Source of the DNA: Brasenia schreberi
Taxonomy: Eukaryota; Streptophyta; Magnoliopsida; Nymphaeales; Cabombaceae
Direction of reading: 5' to 3'
Length of the DNA: 64,000 nucleotides
Assembly: GCA_036023115.1 (NCBI GenBank)
Contig: JAYKKT010000088.1
Coordinates: 5,016,501-5,080,500, forward strand
The translations under genes and the position numbers were made by a program. The notes beneath the pieces were generated by a model. It was not told where the DNA came from. It searched no databases and worked only from the letters and a program-made list of their open reading frames with translations. This document shows positions 22,263-34,161 of the stretch, piece by piece. Each line of letters opens with the position of its first letter. The first letter of the stretch is position 1.

Positions 22263-23217
22263 CTGGAAGGACACTAATAGCTGCAATAGATGGTCCATAA
22301 GTCCCTTGAATAGGAACGCACCACGTTCTTTTTCCAGCCCAGTAAAGGTGGATTGCAAGAAAGTTTTGAGATACATTGGTTGTAAAGTTCATTGAAAGGG
22401 CTTTAAATGAAACTCCACCAGCCTGCTTTTTTTATGTCGAAATCTTTCGTTACCAAATTTCCCTACAAAAGTAAGAACCCCAAAATCAATAAAGCAAATA
22501 TATGTTATGAATACAAAGAGCAAAATGAAGTTTAAAACACTGTAAACACTTCAAAGAGCTGGGCTCCATGATTACAGCTGGAATTTTTGGGTGTGCTAAA
22601 CATTCAAATCTGCATATCATTCTGTATTTATTTAGATCACATTTCAGAACTAAAACAAGCAATCAGGATATTTGATGTTTTCTTTTACATTTTCAAGGGC
22701 AACTTAGACTATACTCTTTGATTACTTGAAGTGACAGTACCCAAATTATGTTCTCTACTAACGATGTATTTAACACACCTAAAGCATGTTTTCTACTAAC
22801 TGTATTATTATTTAACACAACTTGAGTTTACACACATACACACAGAGAGAGAGAGAGAGAGAGAGGGGTACATACTTGAAGATAGATATAAAAAATGCGC
22901 CTTCCAACACTTTGCCAAATTGGTAAATTTGGGAACGCTAGCTCAGAAAAATCAAGAATCACATTGTAGTTTCCATTTTCAAGGCCAAGACCACAATATC
23001 GCAATGAAACTGGAGACAACCTTACGGTTTGGAACAACTGTGGGTCGGAAGTGTTGGTAATATGTGATGAAGTATTCTGAAGATACTGAGGATTGTGATT
23101 AGAAATATAATTTCCATGGCTACTCACTGCCCACCTCCTTGTTTCAACTACATGATATGATATTGCATCAAGTTCCCAATTGTCTGTTTCAAGCACTATG
23201 CCAGAAGAAGATGTAAT
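22263..23217 (-). pseudogene. LRR receptor kinase subfamily VIII-2, two malectin-domain exons
   Basis: Exon 23217-22876 (342 nt, acceptor AAATAG, donor CAA|GTATGT) reads ITSSSGIVLETDNWELDAIS, then RRWAVSSHGNY, ITNTSDPQLFQTVRLSPVSL, RYCGLGLENGNYNVILDFSE and WQSVGRRIFYIYLQ. Exon 22462-22263 (acceptor TTTTGTAG) reads GNLVTKDFDIKKAG, a one-base frameshift, then GGVSFKALSMNFTTNVSQNF, LAIHLYWAGKRTWCVPIQG and TYGPSIAAISVLP. Together they form the extracellular malectin domain found between the LRRs and the membrane helix of subfamily VIII-2 receptor kinases. The first exon is fully open and its splice phase (0) fits the second. No LRR, membrane or kinase exons follow on this strand. Kinase pieces of the same subfamily lie on the opposite strand at about 26977 and 55035-56613. 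Confidence 0.8.
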
Positions 23218-23345
23218 CTATTTACTAGAAAACCTAGGAATTGTCCAACAAAAGCTACAAAAGCATAGTTGTTAGGATTCAGTTTTAAGACTGCGTCTGC
23301 TAAAAAACCTGCTAAATGTAGATAAATGTTTTTGTCTACCTTGAT

Positions 23346-23380
23346 ACCCAACCATTAACAACCCAATGTCACTAAGGCTC
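23346..23380 (-). repeat. 35-bp inverted repeat, right arm
   Basis: Exact reverse complement of 22035-22069. A degenerate direct repeat of about 44 bases (CCCAATCTTG...GCATCTCTCTCATC) follows at 23402-23480. Confidence 0.85.
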
Positions 23381-23816
23381 ACTAAAAATATAAATCCCTA
23401 ATCCCCAATCTTGTTGCGTGTGCATCTCTCTCATCCTACGTCTTTCCCCAATCTTGTGTCTTGTGCATCTCTCTCATCGTGTGTCTGAGACTCTCAGCTC
23501 ATCGTCGGGACTGTCGGTGAACGGTGGGCCTGCTAGTTTTCCGATGAGGGAAAAAATAACAGGTTCTTCAAATATTCTCCCTTCATTTGTTTCCCATTCC
23601 CTTTTCCCATCCTTTCTCGAACCGAAACATTTTAGTTGTACTTGGTTTAGCTTCAAGCGCACAAAGAGAGAGAGGGGGGGAGATATTCACTGCAAATTTC
23701 AAAAACGATGAACATTTTGGTTCCAAGATGTTTTGTCTCCACATGATACTCTCAATCCCTTGCATGCAATCTTCTTTGTGGATCTCACTCTCTCTCTGAG
23801 GCATCTATTCGCATTG

Positions 23817-24317
23817 TCACTCTGGCGTTGTCTCCACGGCAACTTCTTGAAGAGTAGAGAAGTTTGGAAGAAGCTCAACTTGCCCATCTAGTCCAAATAC
23901 TTTCAGCAGCTCCCTCGTACGAGCATCCCTTTTAGCAGCATATAAGATTGAGTTAGATAGTTGTGGTGTTTAGAAAGAAAGAGAAGGTTGTGAGGTGACA
24001 TGAAGCTACATATTAGAGTATCAAAGCATGAAAGCATGGCAGATGGCACGGTGTAGGTACATACCAAAGAGTAAATTGCAAGTGGCCACCACCCCAAACT
24101 TTTGCTCTACATGTATCAACTAGCATAAATCTTACATCGCCAACCGCCAAATGACATACACCATCCACCGTTTCTTGGTTCCTGAGGTCAAAATAAGATC
24201 TCTCCACTCCTAAAATTGCAATATGCCTTTCTTCCTCCATAGTGTCAAGAGCTTTTACAATAGCTTCCCAAGGCCATACTTTAATAGAACTACCCTCAGA
24301 TCCAGACCACAAATCAC
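23817..24317 (-). pseudogene. FRA3-type inositol polyphosphate 5-phosphatase, WD-repeat exons
   Basis: Exon 24317-24065 (acceptor TTTTCGCAG, donor CTTTG|GTATGT) reads GDLWSGSEGSSIKVWPWEAI, EERHIAILGVERSYFDLRNQ and RAKVWGGGHLQFTLW. Exon 23928-23817 (acceptor GCTAAAAG) completes the W codon and reads DARTRELLKVFGLDGQVE. This is the N-terminal WD40 part of plant type II inositol 5-phosphatases (FRA3 family), which remove the 5-phosphate of phosphoinositides and inositol phosphates. After QVE the similarity stops and a TGA follows at 23817. The WD repeats before and the phosphatase domain after are absent. It looks like a two-exon fragment that kept its intron. Confidence 0.75.
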
Positions 24318-24689
24318 CTGCGAAAATCAATGGTTACACTAAACTGAACAACATCTGAACAACTATTATTCATGTAAAGCATACATGAACCTGCAAGGTC
24401 GAACATGCACTAAAAATCTAATCAAGTACTCACTAAAAATCATACAATATAAAATATCCTTATGCTTAATTGGCTTTAGGAGGTTGGCATATTAAGACTG
24501 AAGTTGTTAATTTGTGTTTGTTTTGTTCCTTATGATTCACAACTATCCTGTGTTTGTTTTGTACATCTGCATGAAGACTTGAAAAACATCAAGTTGAATC
24601 CACCTACTTAGGAATCATGCAATATTTTTTGCTTAATACTTGTGAATCTATTTTTGTTTATTGATAGTCAAATATTATTTATTTTTAGA

Positions 24690-26417
24690 TGTCTAACATG
24701 TCTGCTACTAGTAGTATTTCGTCTACTTCTATCACTAGTAAATTTGTATTTGGAAGACCTGAAAAGGGTTACCTGTTTTGAGCATATGTATCTTTGTTAT
24801 AAGATAAAAAGATAGGAGGTGAAAATGCAAGTTGGCGGTGTAACTACTATGGTTTAACTTACAAAGGTTCTTATTTTACAGTGAAGTGTCATTTATTAAA
24901 GGAAAAAAGAAATGGCATGGAAAAAAGAAAAGGTCTATTGATTGCTCTGGTGAGGTGAAAGATAAGAACTTTATTGCGGATGAAATTATGAAAGTTATTA
25001 ATAAGATTGGATCTCAAAATATTGTGCAAGTTACAACAAATAATGCACCTATTTGTAGAGCAACTTTTATTCTAATGTTTTTTGGACACCATGTGCAGTG
25101 CATACATTAAACCTTTCTTTGAAAAATATTTGTCAACCTAAGAATTCTATAAATAATGAAGTTCCTTATAACGAGTGTTATTAGATAACAGATGTTGTTG
25201 ATGATACCACTGCTATTAAAAACTTTATCATGAATCATTATATAAGGTTAGCAATGTATAACCAGTTTGTGCATCTAAAGTTACTTGTTGTTGTTGAAAC
25301 AATATTTGCTTCAGTGATTATTATGTTAAAAAGGATATGAACCATCAAGCATGATCTTCAAAGAATGGTTATTAGTGACCAGTGGTCTCATTATAGAGAT
25401 GATGTTATTTTAAAGGTTGTAGTTGTGAAAGATATAGTCTTGAATGACATTTGGTGGGATAAGATTGATTATATTTTAAACTTCACAAAGTCTATTTATG
25501 ATATGCTTTGACTATATGATACTGATAATTCAGTCTCATATTTGGTTTATGAGAAATGGGACTTTATGATTGAGCAAGTCAAGATAACTATTTATCAACA
25601 TGAAGGCAAAGAGTTGAATGAATATTTCACCTTCTACAAAGTAGTGTATGATATTCTGATTGATAGATGGACCAAAAGTTACACACCACTTCATTGTTTG
25701 GCACATTCTCTAAAACCAAGGTAAAGTTTTTTAAGTTTTATGATTTAAATAACTTTATTTTTGTCTGATTATTATGTTGATACTTGATATTTTTGTTTTT
25801 TTATTTTACAAGTATTATACAAGGCAATGGATTGAAGAAGTTCCTAATAAAATTCCCCACACAAAGATAATGAAATTTGTGAAGAAAGGAATAAATGTCT
25901 TTGAAGGTTCTTTTATGATTAAAAAGAAATGCTAGAAGTTACAAAAGAATTTGTCAAATTCTCAAACAATAAAGAAGAACTTAGAGAATTCGATTGCTTG
26001 GAAAATAGATGGAGTTTATCTCCAAAAGAATGGTGAGTTATTCATGGATCATCAATTCATAAGCTTCAAACGATCACTTTAAAGCTTCTTTCGCAATCAT
26101 GCTCATCTTCATGTTGCGAAAGAAATTGAAGCACATATTCTTTCATCCATTTTTATAAAAGAAATAAGTTAAAGCCTCAAAGAAGTTAAGATTTAGTTTT
26201 TATTCATACAAACTTTCGTCTTCTTTCAAGAAAGAGTGAGGATTACATGCAAGGTGAGACAAAAATGTGGGATGTTGGTGGAGATGATTGCAATCCATTT
26301 GAGGGAGCAAAAATTCTTGAAGTTGCATCATTGTCTCTTGATGAACCAAATATGAAAGCAATCCTTTTTAAAGATGATAGTGAAGGAAATATTGAGATCG
26401 ATACTATTAAAGTTTGA
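24690..26417 (+). pseudogene. hAT transposase with DUF659, decayed
   Basis: Starts MSNMSATSSISSTSITSKF after a TTTTTAG acceptor. In order: a BED-type finger remnant (CNYYGLTYKGSYFTVKCHLL, about 24835); the DUF659/RNase-H-like core (DEIMKVINKIGSQNIVQVTT, then HTLNLSLKNICQPKNSI, near 24980-25150); YNQFVHLKLLVVVETIFASV near 25260; VLNDIWWDKIDYILNFTKSI near 25440; YTPLHCLAHSLKPRY near 25680; and the C-terminal region ending MWDVGGDDCNPFEGAKILEV ASLSLDEP near 26270-26350. Several stops and frameshifts break it. This family is very common in plant genomes. In active hAT elements the protein cuts and pastes the DNA with 8-bp target duplications. Confidence 0.85.
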
Positions 26418-26880
26418 AACTTAATGTATTTAGATTCAAAGATATTGTATTTAGAATATGAATTTTGATATGTATTACAACTTTTCTGTGCTGATATGAA
26501 TATGTAATATTTTGTTGGAATGATATTGCGTTTCAGTGTATCCGATTTTGTGTTTGGTGAACTATGTAATACGAGTTTGTTGTGATTTTATGTAATATGT
26601 TGGAAGATTGCACTACAAAGTATGTATTGGTCAACTATGTAATACGAGTTTAAAAGAGGTGCATATGTTTTTCTCATTCTGTCTAAGCTTTAAATATTTT
26701 GTTTAGTGAACTATATAATACAAGTTTATGTATGTATGTGTTAACCATATAAAGATCCTTTGAAAGGGGCATGGGATTTAGGAAGACTACATTACGAAGA
26801 AAACAAAATGCAGAAAATAGATGATTTTTTATAGATACATATTGCAAATGATATTTCTCACCACTATGCCAAATAGCCTA
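26418..26880 (+). mobile_element. hAT 3' subterminal region with internal repeats
   Basis: AACTATGTAATACGAGTTT occurs at 26562-26580 and again near 26632-26650, and once in the 402-bp element at 14301-14702. 26655-26775 matches 14331-14470 in the same order. The region probably reaches the element's right end, which I cannot place exactly. Confidence 0.55.
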
Positions 26881-26976
26881 TTCAAGATGGTGTTTTAAAA
26901 ATACACTTTTGTGTGGTTGCATTTGCTTATGCCCAATTATTGATGATGAGATTATATTCCAATCTCACTTCTCGTT

Positions 26977-27069
26977 TTGGACGTAGAGTTCTTAGGAATA
27001 GGTGCCAAACCAAACACGTTTTGTTATGCTGATTTAAAGGTTGCAACAAAAAGTTTAGTCTCATGTTCT
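26977..27069 (+). pseudogene. LRR-RLK VIII-2 juxtamembrane/kinase-start fragment
   Basis: Reads FLGIGAKPNTFCYADLKVAT KSL. Subfamily VIII-2 kinases carry LxGIGxRPNTFSYAELKxAT just before the glycine-rich loop. The similarity ends there: the GEGGFGPVYKG loop is not present downstream, where decayed LINE sequence starts at about 27122. Possible donor AAAA|GTTTAG. Confidence 0.6.
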
Positions 27070-27121
27070 TTCAGTACAGACATTGCACATACTTATCATG
27101 TACCTCTATCTGTGTCAGCAC

Positions 27122-27358
27122 ACAAACCAAACTCTTATTGTTTCTTTAATACACTTTTGTGGTCTTTTTCTTTTTTTAACAATTTTGCCATCTAATTTCT
27201 CATACTTTCATATCGGATCTTCTCTTGGTCGTCTTTGTATGTATGCAAAGCATCTTAAAAGATTTTTCCTCATTTTATCATCTATTGGTGTTACTCCTAA
27301 TTTGTTTTTGATAACCCAATTATACATGTCTTTACTTATATGACTACATATATCTTAG
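27122..27358 (-). mobile_element. RTE LINE, 3' part, left of a nested LTR
   Basis: Matches the C-terminal coding region of the family (compare 17625-17840). It is interrupted after CTTAG at 27354-27358. The same LINE resumes at 29767. Confidence 0.8.
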
Positions 27359-29766
27359 TGTAAACACCCAAAAATTTTCAAATGTTTTCAAAAAACTCCT
27401 GAATTTCCAAAAACTAGTTTAAAACCTTTGTGAATCTTTAAATTCAAAAACACCCTGAATTTTAAAAGTTTAAACATTTGGGAAATACTTTAAAGGTTTT
27501 AAATGTGAGTTAAAATAACCCCGAGTTTTGAAGCATACAAAGACCCCAGATTCAGGTTCAGATCAAGTCCAAATTCCATGATGTTTCAAGAATGAATTCA
27601 AGTCGAAGGCAAGAAACAAATGAAGTAAGGGTCAAAACAAATACACTCAACTTCGAACAATGAAATTCAAGTCCCAACCGTGATCCAGTTCAAGGCATGA
27701 TCGATGAAACTCGGTTGAATTTACTTGAACCTAGCTATTGCATGGCAAAGCGGTTTGAACCAAGTTATAAGGTAACACTAAGGTGAGCTAGGACCAGCCA
27801 CACCCGACCAAGTACCTTGTATCAAGCTCAAATCATAAAATCAAGCCAAGGTGAGATGAGGAGACGGTCAACATGGTCAAGCCCAGATACATCCAACCAA
27901 GCCCATGGCCGATTGAAACAAGGACCAAGGTCAAAGCCTACTTCACCAGAGACAGATCGGGCCATTCAAAGAGACAATTCCTAAATACAAATACTAAGTA
28001 TGATGAATTGAAGGAGCCCAGGTTTATCCAAAGAAGATTGATGAAGCCCTAATTCAGCTAGCCGGTTGGAAAGGGACATAAAAACATTCAATTCAAGGCA
28101 AGGACCGAATATGGGGAGCCTAATTCATCAAAAACATATTCAAAACAAGTTGATCAAGATGAGCATCGAGTAGAGCAAGCATTGGTTGATCACTTGGAGT
28201 TCGATTGAGCCTAGGCCAAGGCTAAGTTCACATGTAAACCAACCCATATGCGCTGGTCAAAATCAAGGCAAAAGGAGACCACTTAGGGCTGGGTTCGAGT
28301 TGATCAAACCCATCAACAATCAACTCCAACCCATCCCATAGAAGTCCCTATAAGCCAACCCCCCTTACCTATAAAAAGGGGCCAAGGGGGGGTGTGAATC
28401 CCATCCACAAGAGAGTGAGAGAGAGGCTGCCACAAAGGGGGGGTGTGCTAGCTTAGGGGAAGGCTATTCCAGCCAAGGCGGGTCGTGCACTTCATGTGGA
28501 GTAAAGAAAAGGTGAGTGCTAGATAGGTGAGAGGTGAGATAGAAGAAGGAAGGAGGAGGATTGGTGGCCGAATTCACTCTTCAATTCCGGCCACCCTTGC
28601 AAAATCGTGTAAGTGTTTATTGCTTTCAATTTAAATTCGATCTCCCTTCTTTCAATTCATCAAATGGGGTTGTATTAATGGAGTTTCATATCCCCCCAAG
28701 TTGTAATAATTTAGAGTTTCTGCAAATTTCATTTGATGAATGAAACACTATTAACACACACTTGCATGCTAATTGTTTGATTATGCTCCTACCCCAATAT
28801 ATGCTATAAACACTCTATACTCCTAATCTTTTCTATGCTTAAGCTATAAAATACCTTCAATTCCTTTACATTTCAGTAATTTAAATTTGGAGTAGAGTTG
28901 TTGTAATTTACTTTGGTGTGAGTTTTGCATTTGTACGTATTCTCTACAAAATTGAAATCTATTTTCTACATCTGCATCTTTGATTGCTGTATTTTTAATT
29001 TCTTACTCTATGATCCAAATATTCTGAAATTTTAGGATCATTATCTGCACACACAAAGGTCTTAGAAATAAAATTTAAAAAAAAATTAGGACTGTGAAAC
29101 CCTATAATAAAATTGTACAAAAATCGACTCACTTTTTGAATTTCTGTTGTACAGTCGGATTTCTTGAAATAGAGGTTGGATAAAAATCCCATATCTGTAT
29201 TAATAGAAATCTAATTTACAGGCTCATCTTTGAGTCTCTATATTTCTGAGACAAAACTATTCCGAGTTAGTGAGTAAGTCTCCTTGAAATATTTAATTTT
29301 GATTCAATACCTTTCCAAATTCAGATTTGTAAAAGGGAACGGGTTCTCCACACTGCCATCTTAGTCTGGTAAAAAGTTTATGATTTTTGGAGACTTGTAG
29401 CACATTTAAATCCATTTTAGAACCAAGTCTTGAAAACAGGATTCTTTGTTTTTCAAGAACTTGTTCATTGCAAGTATTGAATCAAAGTGCACAATCAAAA
29501 TCTTTTCAAAAACACTTGTTCACGTGAAATGGAGCCACACTTACTGCAAAATTGAAATTTTTAAGCGCTCAAACCAACCCTTGAGCATCGGTTCAAGAAT
29601 GTTTGAATGAAAAGATCCCGATTGCCTACAATCGCCCAAGAAGTCTAAAACTTTTCAAAACATTTGCTAGTTTTGTAAACTAGCTGAAACGCTCGCGCAA
29701 GCGTAGACACAAGAAGTTTCATTTCAAGTTTTCATAAACTTCGAAGTGAAAATTTTCATGTCTATA
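27359..29766 (+). mobile_element. Solo LTR, 2.4 kb, Ty3/gypsy (Tat-like)
   Basis: Starts TGTAAACACCCAAAAATTTT and ends TGTCTATA, which is one base from the usual TCTACA. Flanks are CTTAG (27354-27358) and CTTAA (29767-29771), a 5-bp target duplication with one change, and the interrupted LINE is continuous across them. A TATA box CTATAAAAAGGGG lies at 28369-28381. There is no primer-binding site, gag or pol, and only one terminus of each kind, so a single LTR remains, presumably after LTR-LTR recombination. Its length, first bases and GCTCGCGC near the end agree with the gypsy LTR at 44440-46741. Confidence 0.7.
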
Positions 29767-29819
29767 CTTAACATCTTTATTTCAGTCACAAACATGTTTT
29801 ATACATGTTCATGAATAAC
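29767..29819 (-). mobile_element. RTE LINE middle piece between two nested insertions
   Basis: Fifty bases of the same LINE (compare CATCTTCACTTTTGTCACAG at 17860) between the solo LTR and the copia 5' LTR. It shows that both elements landed in one LINE only about 48 bases apart. Confidence 0.75.
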
Positions 29820-30066
29820 TATTAAAGAGTAATGTCGGATCCAATATTGGATCCATTTTTGTAGTTTTTGTTAATTATAATTAGTAGGGTTAGTATGGTC
29901 TTTTAAGTTAAGAAGTAGTATAAGTAGTCATTAGAGAGTGGCAACAACAACCAATACGGCACGAAATCAACCGACCAAAGTATTAAACAGAAGGGGAAGT
30001 TCCTCTAATCTCTTAGGATTATTTTATGTATTATTTCTCATTGAGCTTTAACAATAAATAACAACA
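29820..30066 (+). mobile_element. Copia 5' LTR
   Basis: 247 bp, from TATTAAAGAGTAATG (TG mutated to TA) to AACAACA. The primer-binding site TGGTATTAGAACC follows at 30067. It pairs with the 238-bp LTR at 34162-34399. It is flanked by ATAAC (29815-29819), which matches TTAAC at 34400-34404 in four of five bases. A perfect palindrome built on GGATCCAATATTGGATCC lies at 29837-29854. Confidence 0.88.
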
Positions 30067-33000
30067 TGGTATTAGAACCTCTAAACAATTAAAGGTGCAT
30101 ATTGGGAATTGGCAGTTGAATCAAATAGTCAACAAAATTAAAGGTGCCTGTTTTTCTTTTTTGGCCTGAAAAGAAGAGACATCAATCAGTTGCTATGATT
30201 ACCAAGTTGGTCGTGTGTTTACAAGTGTGCATTTAGAGGACAACATGGCATATAGAGGAAAAGCAATCGAAACTCCGTTTTCTTTTTCAGATAACCAAAT
30301 GGGAGAGAAAATTGATTCATTTCAAATTACTGACATAAAATTTGATGGTAAAAATTATTTGAAGTGGGCAATATCAATATAATTGATTGTACTTGCAAGG
30401 GGGAGATGGGCTTATTTGAATGGACAAATCTCTCGGCCAACAGAACATGATCTCAACTATCCAAAATGACGAAAAGAAGATGCCCTAGTCTTGTGCTAGT
30501 TGTTGCAATTTATTCTCCTGCAATAGGCAAAGTTTTCATGTATCTTGAGTCAGCATGTGACATATGGAGAGTTGTATCCGAAGACTACTTATAATAGAAG
30601 AATGTAGCCAAAGAATGTGAAATATTGGAGAAGATAAAAAAGTGTAGAAAAGGAACAAGACAGTCAGTGAATACTATGCAGATCTTAGGGGGCTGTGGGA
30701 TGAATTTCAATTTTACACCACTATAAAATGTTCAACCTGCTCCAAGGAAAGAAACACAAAATTAGAAAAAAGAAGTGTTTCACTTACTGTGGTGAGTAAA
30801 TCGTGAATACGAAGTTGTGAAAGTTAATATCCTTGGTCGAGAAAAATTGCCTCTTGAAACAGTGTATTCCTTATTACTTAGAGAAAAAGATGAAATAGGA
30901 TTAGAGAAAGAAAACATCATTAATATAGATCAAAACACTCTTCTGAGAAAGATTCAATTTCAATCCTCATGTGGGAGAGGGGGCATAGAGGAAGAGGTCA
31001 TGGTAGATCCTCTATAGATGACAAAGGACACTTGAAGTACACTCATTGTGGAAAGCCACAACATACCAAAGAACAATGTTGGGATCTAATTGTCAAACCA
31101 TATTACATAAAGAATCAAGACAATTATGCTCACATTTCATAAAGTAATTCACCTAGAGCAAAAACTATTCACAAACTAATGAGAAGGATAGAAGGTTTGG
31201 AATTGAGTATCAATGATAGTGATCAGGGGTCGACTTCTTAGGCTACTAAGACTCAAACATCATATTTGCTAAGGGTAAAATCTATTATCATTCTATATCA
31301 AGTCTGGATTATTGACTTTGGGGCAATAGATCATATGATAGGAGACAAGTCATATTTTTCATAATACATATTACTTCGTAACAAGGAACCAATTAAACTA
31401 GCAAATGGATCCCACACATGTATGATTGGGAAAAGCAGTGTGCAAACCAAATTAGCCAATTTATCATCTGTACTCCATGTTCAGTTTCCTTGCTAATCTC
31501 CTATTTGTTAGTTCTTTAAAAAAATCCTTAAATTGTTCTATTACCTTTTCTCCATCTGATTGTATTTTTGAAAATCTAAAGACGGGAAAGATCTTTGGTC
31601 ATAGTATCTTGTACCGGAGATTATACATCATAGATGAGTACTCAACTAGTAGTTCCTCTTTCACTACTTCAACTACAAGAATGAGTGAGGTAGACATTAG
31701 ATTGTAGCACGCTCGGCTGGGACATCTTCCAATGTCCAAAATAAGTTTTGTAATACCCAGTTTAATTCCAGAGTCATATAATATACCCCTAGAACGTGAA
31801 GTCTGCCAGCAGGCAAAATATCAAAGGGTTCCTTATTTTGTTAGTCAATCTAGAAAGTCAAAACCTTTTGAGTTGATGCATTCTTGTGTTTGGGGTCCTA
31901 GTCTGGTTACTTCACTTTTTCGTCATATGTATTTTGTATCCTTTATTGATGATTATACTCGACTTTCTATCGTTTACTTAATGAAATCTAAAGTTGAAGT
32001 CTCAATTCTTTTTCCTGTTATCCACAAATTTATCATCACTCAATTTAATTCCTCTATAAAAATACTGCACTTTAACAATGGGGAAATATATAAGTAGACC
32101 ATTAAAAGACTATCTCCGTATGTATGGTATTCTTCATCAAACTACTTGTCCAAATACCCCCTACAGAATAGGGTAACTAAAAAGAAAAACAAACATATTT
32201 TGGAAGTAGCTTGCACACTTCTCATTGAGGACAATGTATCAAAAATGTATTGGGATGAAACAGTCTTAACTATAGTTTATTTGATTAATAGAATGCCAAG
32301 TGCAACCCTTAGTGGTGTCAACCCCTTAAAAGTTCTCAATCAAGAGTCAAAAACATTTCATGTTATTCCTTGTATTTGTGGGTGCACATGCTTTGTTCGT
32401 ATTCACTTACTTAATAGGGATAAGCTTGGCCTGTGTATATTCTTTGGATTCTCTAATTCAAAAAAGGGTACAAGTATTATGATTTGATTCATAGAAAATT
32501 ATATGTATCTATGGATGTCAGTTTCTTTGAATCAACCCTCTACTTTCCTTCTAAAAGAGAGCTTGTGAATTCAAAAGACAAGTTTATGAATGTCTTACCG
32601 ATATATTCTGGAGAGGTCGAAGTGGAACCAGAAGACAAAAAGAATTGGTAGGTGCTCCAAAGAAAACTATGGTATACAAGTGGGGACCGTGCAATGTAAT
32701 TATCATCAAGATCAAACCACAACTACCTAGGCCAAAGATCTATCTTTGAATTTGGATTCTCAGCCACTTACATAACTAGATTTAGAGCTTCTCATTGCTC
32801 TTCGAAAAGGTAAAAGAACTTATTCCAATTATCCTATCTCCCATTATGTCTCTTATGGATGTACTTCTGAAAGTTATCACAGATTTATCATGAATGTTGA
32901 GAGACATTCAATATCTATGAATTTTGAAGAAGCCAGTATATGTCCATAGTGAAAAGATATTATGGAGACAAAACTAAATATATTATCTAAGAATCACACT

Positions 33001-34161
33001 CAAACAATCTCCCAGAGCTTGATTTGAAAAGTTGAGTAAAAGGATGAGTATCAATCTCCCAGAGCTTGATTTGAAAAGTTGAGTAAAGGGGTGAGTAGTT
33101 TAGGATATCAAAGTAGTGTAAATGACCACACCTTGTTTTTTAAGACAGGAAATAAACGTTATGGCTATGCTGATTGTATATGTGGATGATATCATTATTA
33201 CAGGGGATGATATCGATGAAATCACAAGACTAAAGAGTCAACTACATCAGTTATTTGACTTGAAGGAATTGGACATACTGCACTATTTCTTGAGAATTGA
33301 GGTGTTATATTCTAGTAAAGGGATATTCCTAACTCAAAAGAAATACACAATAGACTTGTTGAAAGAAACAAATATGACTATTTGTAAGAAATATGATACT
33401 CCTATGGAAGTAAATCATAAGTTACACCTTAGTGATAGGACAGAATTTAGAGACTATGGAAGAAATAAATATGACTATTTGTAAGAACTATGATACTCCT
33501 ATAGAAGTAAATCATAAGTTACACCTTAGTGACAGGACATAATTTAGAGACGTCTGTAAATATCAAAAACTAGTTGGAAAACTTATTAACTTGACCATCA
33601 CATACTCAAATATTACATATGCAATTGGGATGATTATCAAATTTATGCATGCTCCAACAAAAAATCACATGGATGTAGTTTACCAAGTTTTGAGATATTT
33701 TAAATCTACACCAGAATCGAGGATTCTTTAATACTATTTTGAAGATCTTAACATTAAGATATATTCATATGCATATTGGGTTGATTCCTTAGATAATAGA
33801 AGAACTACTCAGAGTTAATCTTGTATCATGAAAAGTAAGAAGCAATTGGTAGTTGCTCGATCCATAATAGAGATTGAATATAAGGCAATAGCTTAAGTTA
33901 TATGTGAAAGAAAGTGGCTAGTATCTCTAGTTCATGAAGTGGGATTCAAGAAAAACTATCTTATATCACTTTATTGTGACAACAGTGCAACTATACAAAT
34001 TACTTCAAATTATGTATATCATAAAAGTACTAAACATATAGAGATTGACTGTCACTTCATAAGAAAAAAATAATAAGTGAAGAATTCAAGTTGGTCTATG
34101 TGAAATCAGAAAATCATAGAGTAGACTTCCTCACCAAGGCAGTTAACAATCATAATCAAAT
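30067..34161 (+). mobile_element. Ty1/copia internal region (gag, protease, integrase, partial RT, RNase H)
   Basis: Order is copia-type. Gag from about 30301 (IDSFQITDIKFDGKNYLKWA) with a knuckle HCGKPQHTKEQCW at 31050 that lacks its first Cys. Protease VWIIDFGAIDHMIG at 31300, where DSG has become DFG, so it is inactive. Pre-integrase and integrase core at 31710-32470: HARLGHLPMSKI; HSCVWGPSLVTS, in which the first catalytic Asp appears replaced; FVSFIDDYTRLS; NKHILEVACTLL. Reverse transcriptase is cut at its N-terminus and resumes at about 33150 with MLIVYVDDIIITGDD. RNase H at 33680-34080 includes LYCDNSATIQITSN and KSTKHIEIDCHFIRKK. Stops are frequent. Tandem duplications of 47 bp (33005-33100) and 97 bp (33374-33570) add to the damage. 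Confidence 0.88.

Noticed and set aside
23418..23887. Overlapping open frames of 60-97 residues on both strands
   Set aside because: They conflict with each other, lie in low-complexity TCTCTC/GAGAGA sequence and resemble nothing known.
27083..27343. 86-residue plus-strand frame after the kinase-start fragment
   Set aside because: Antisense shadow of the LINE C-terminal region.
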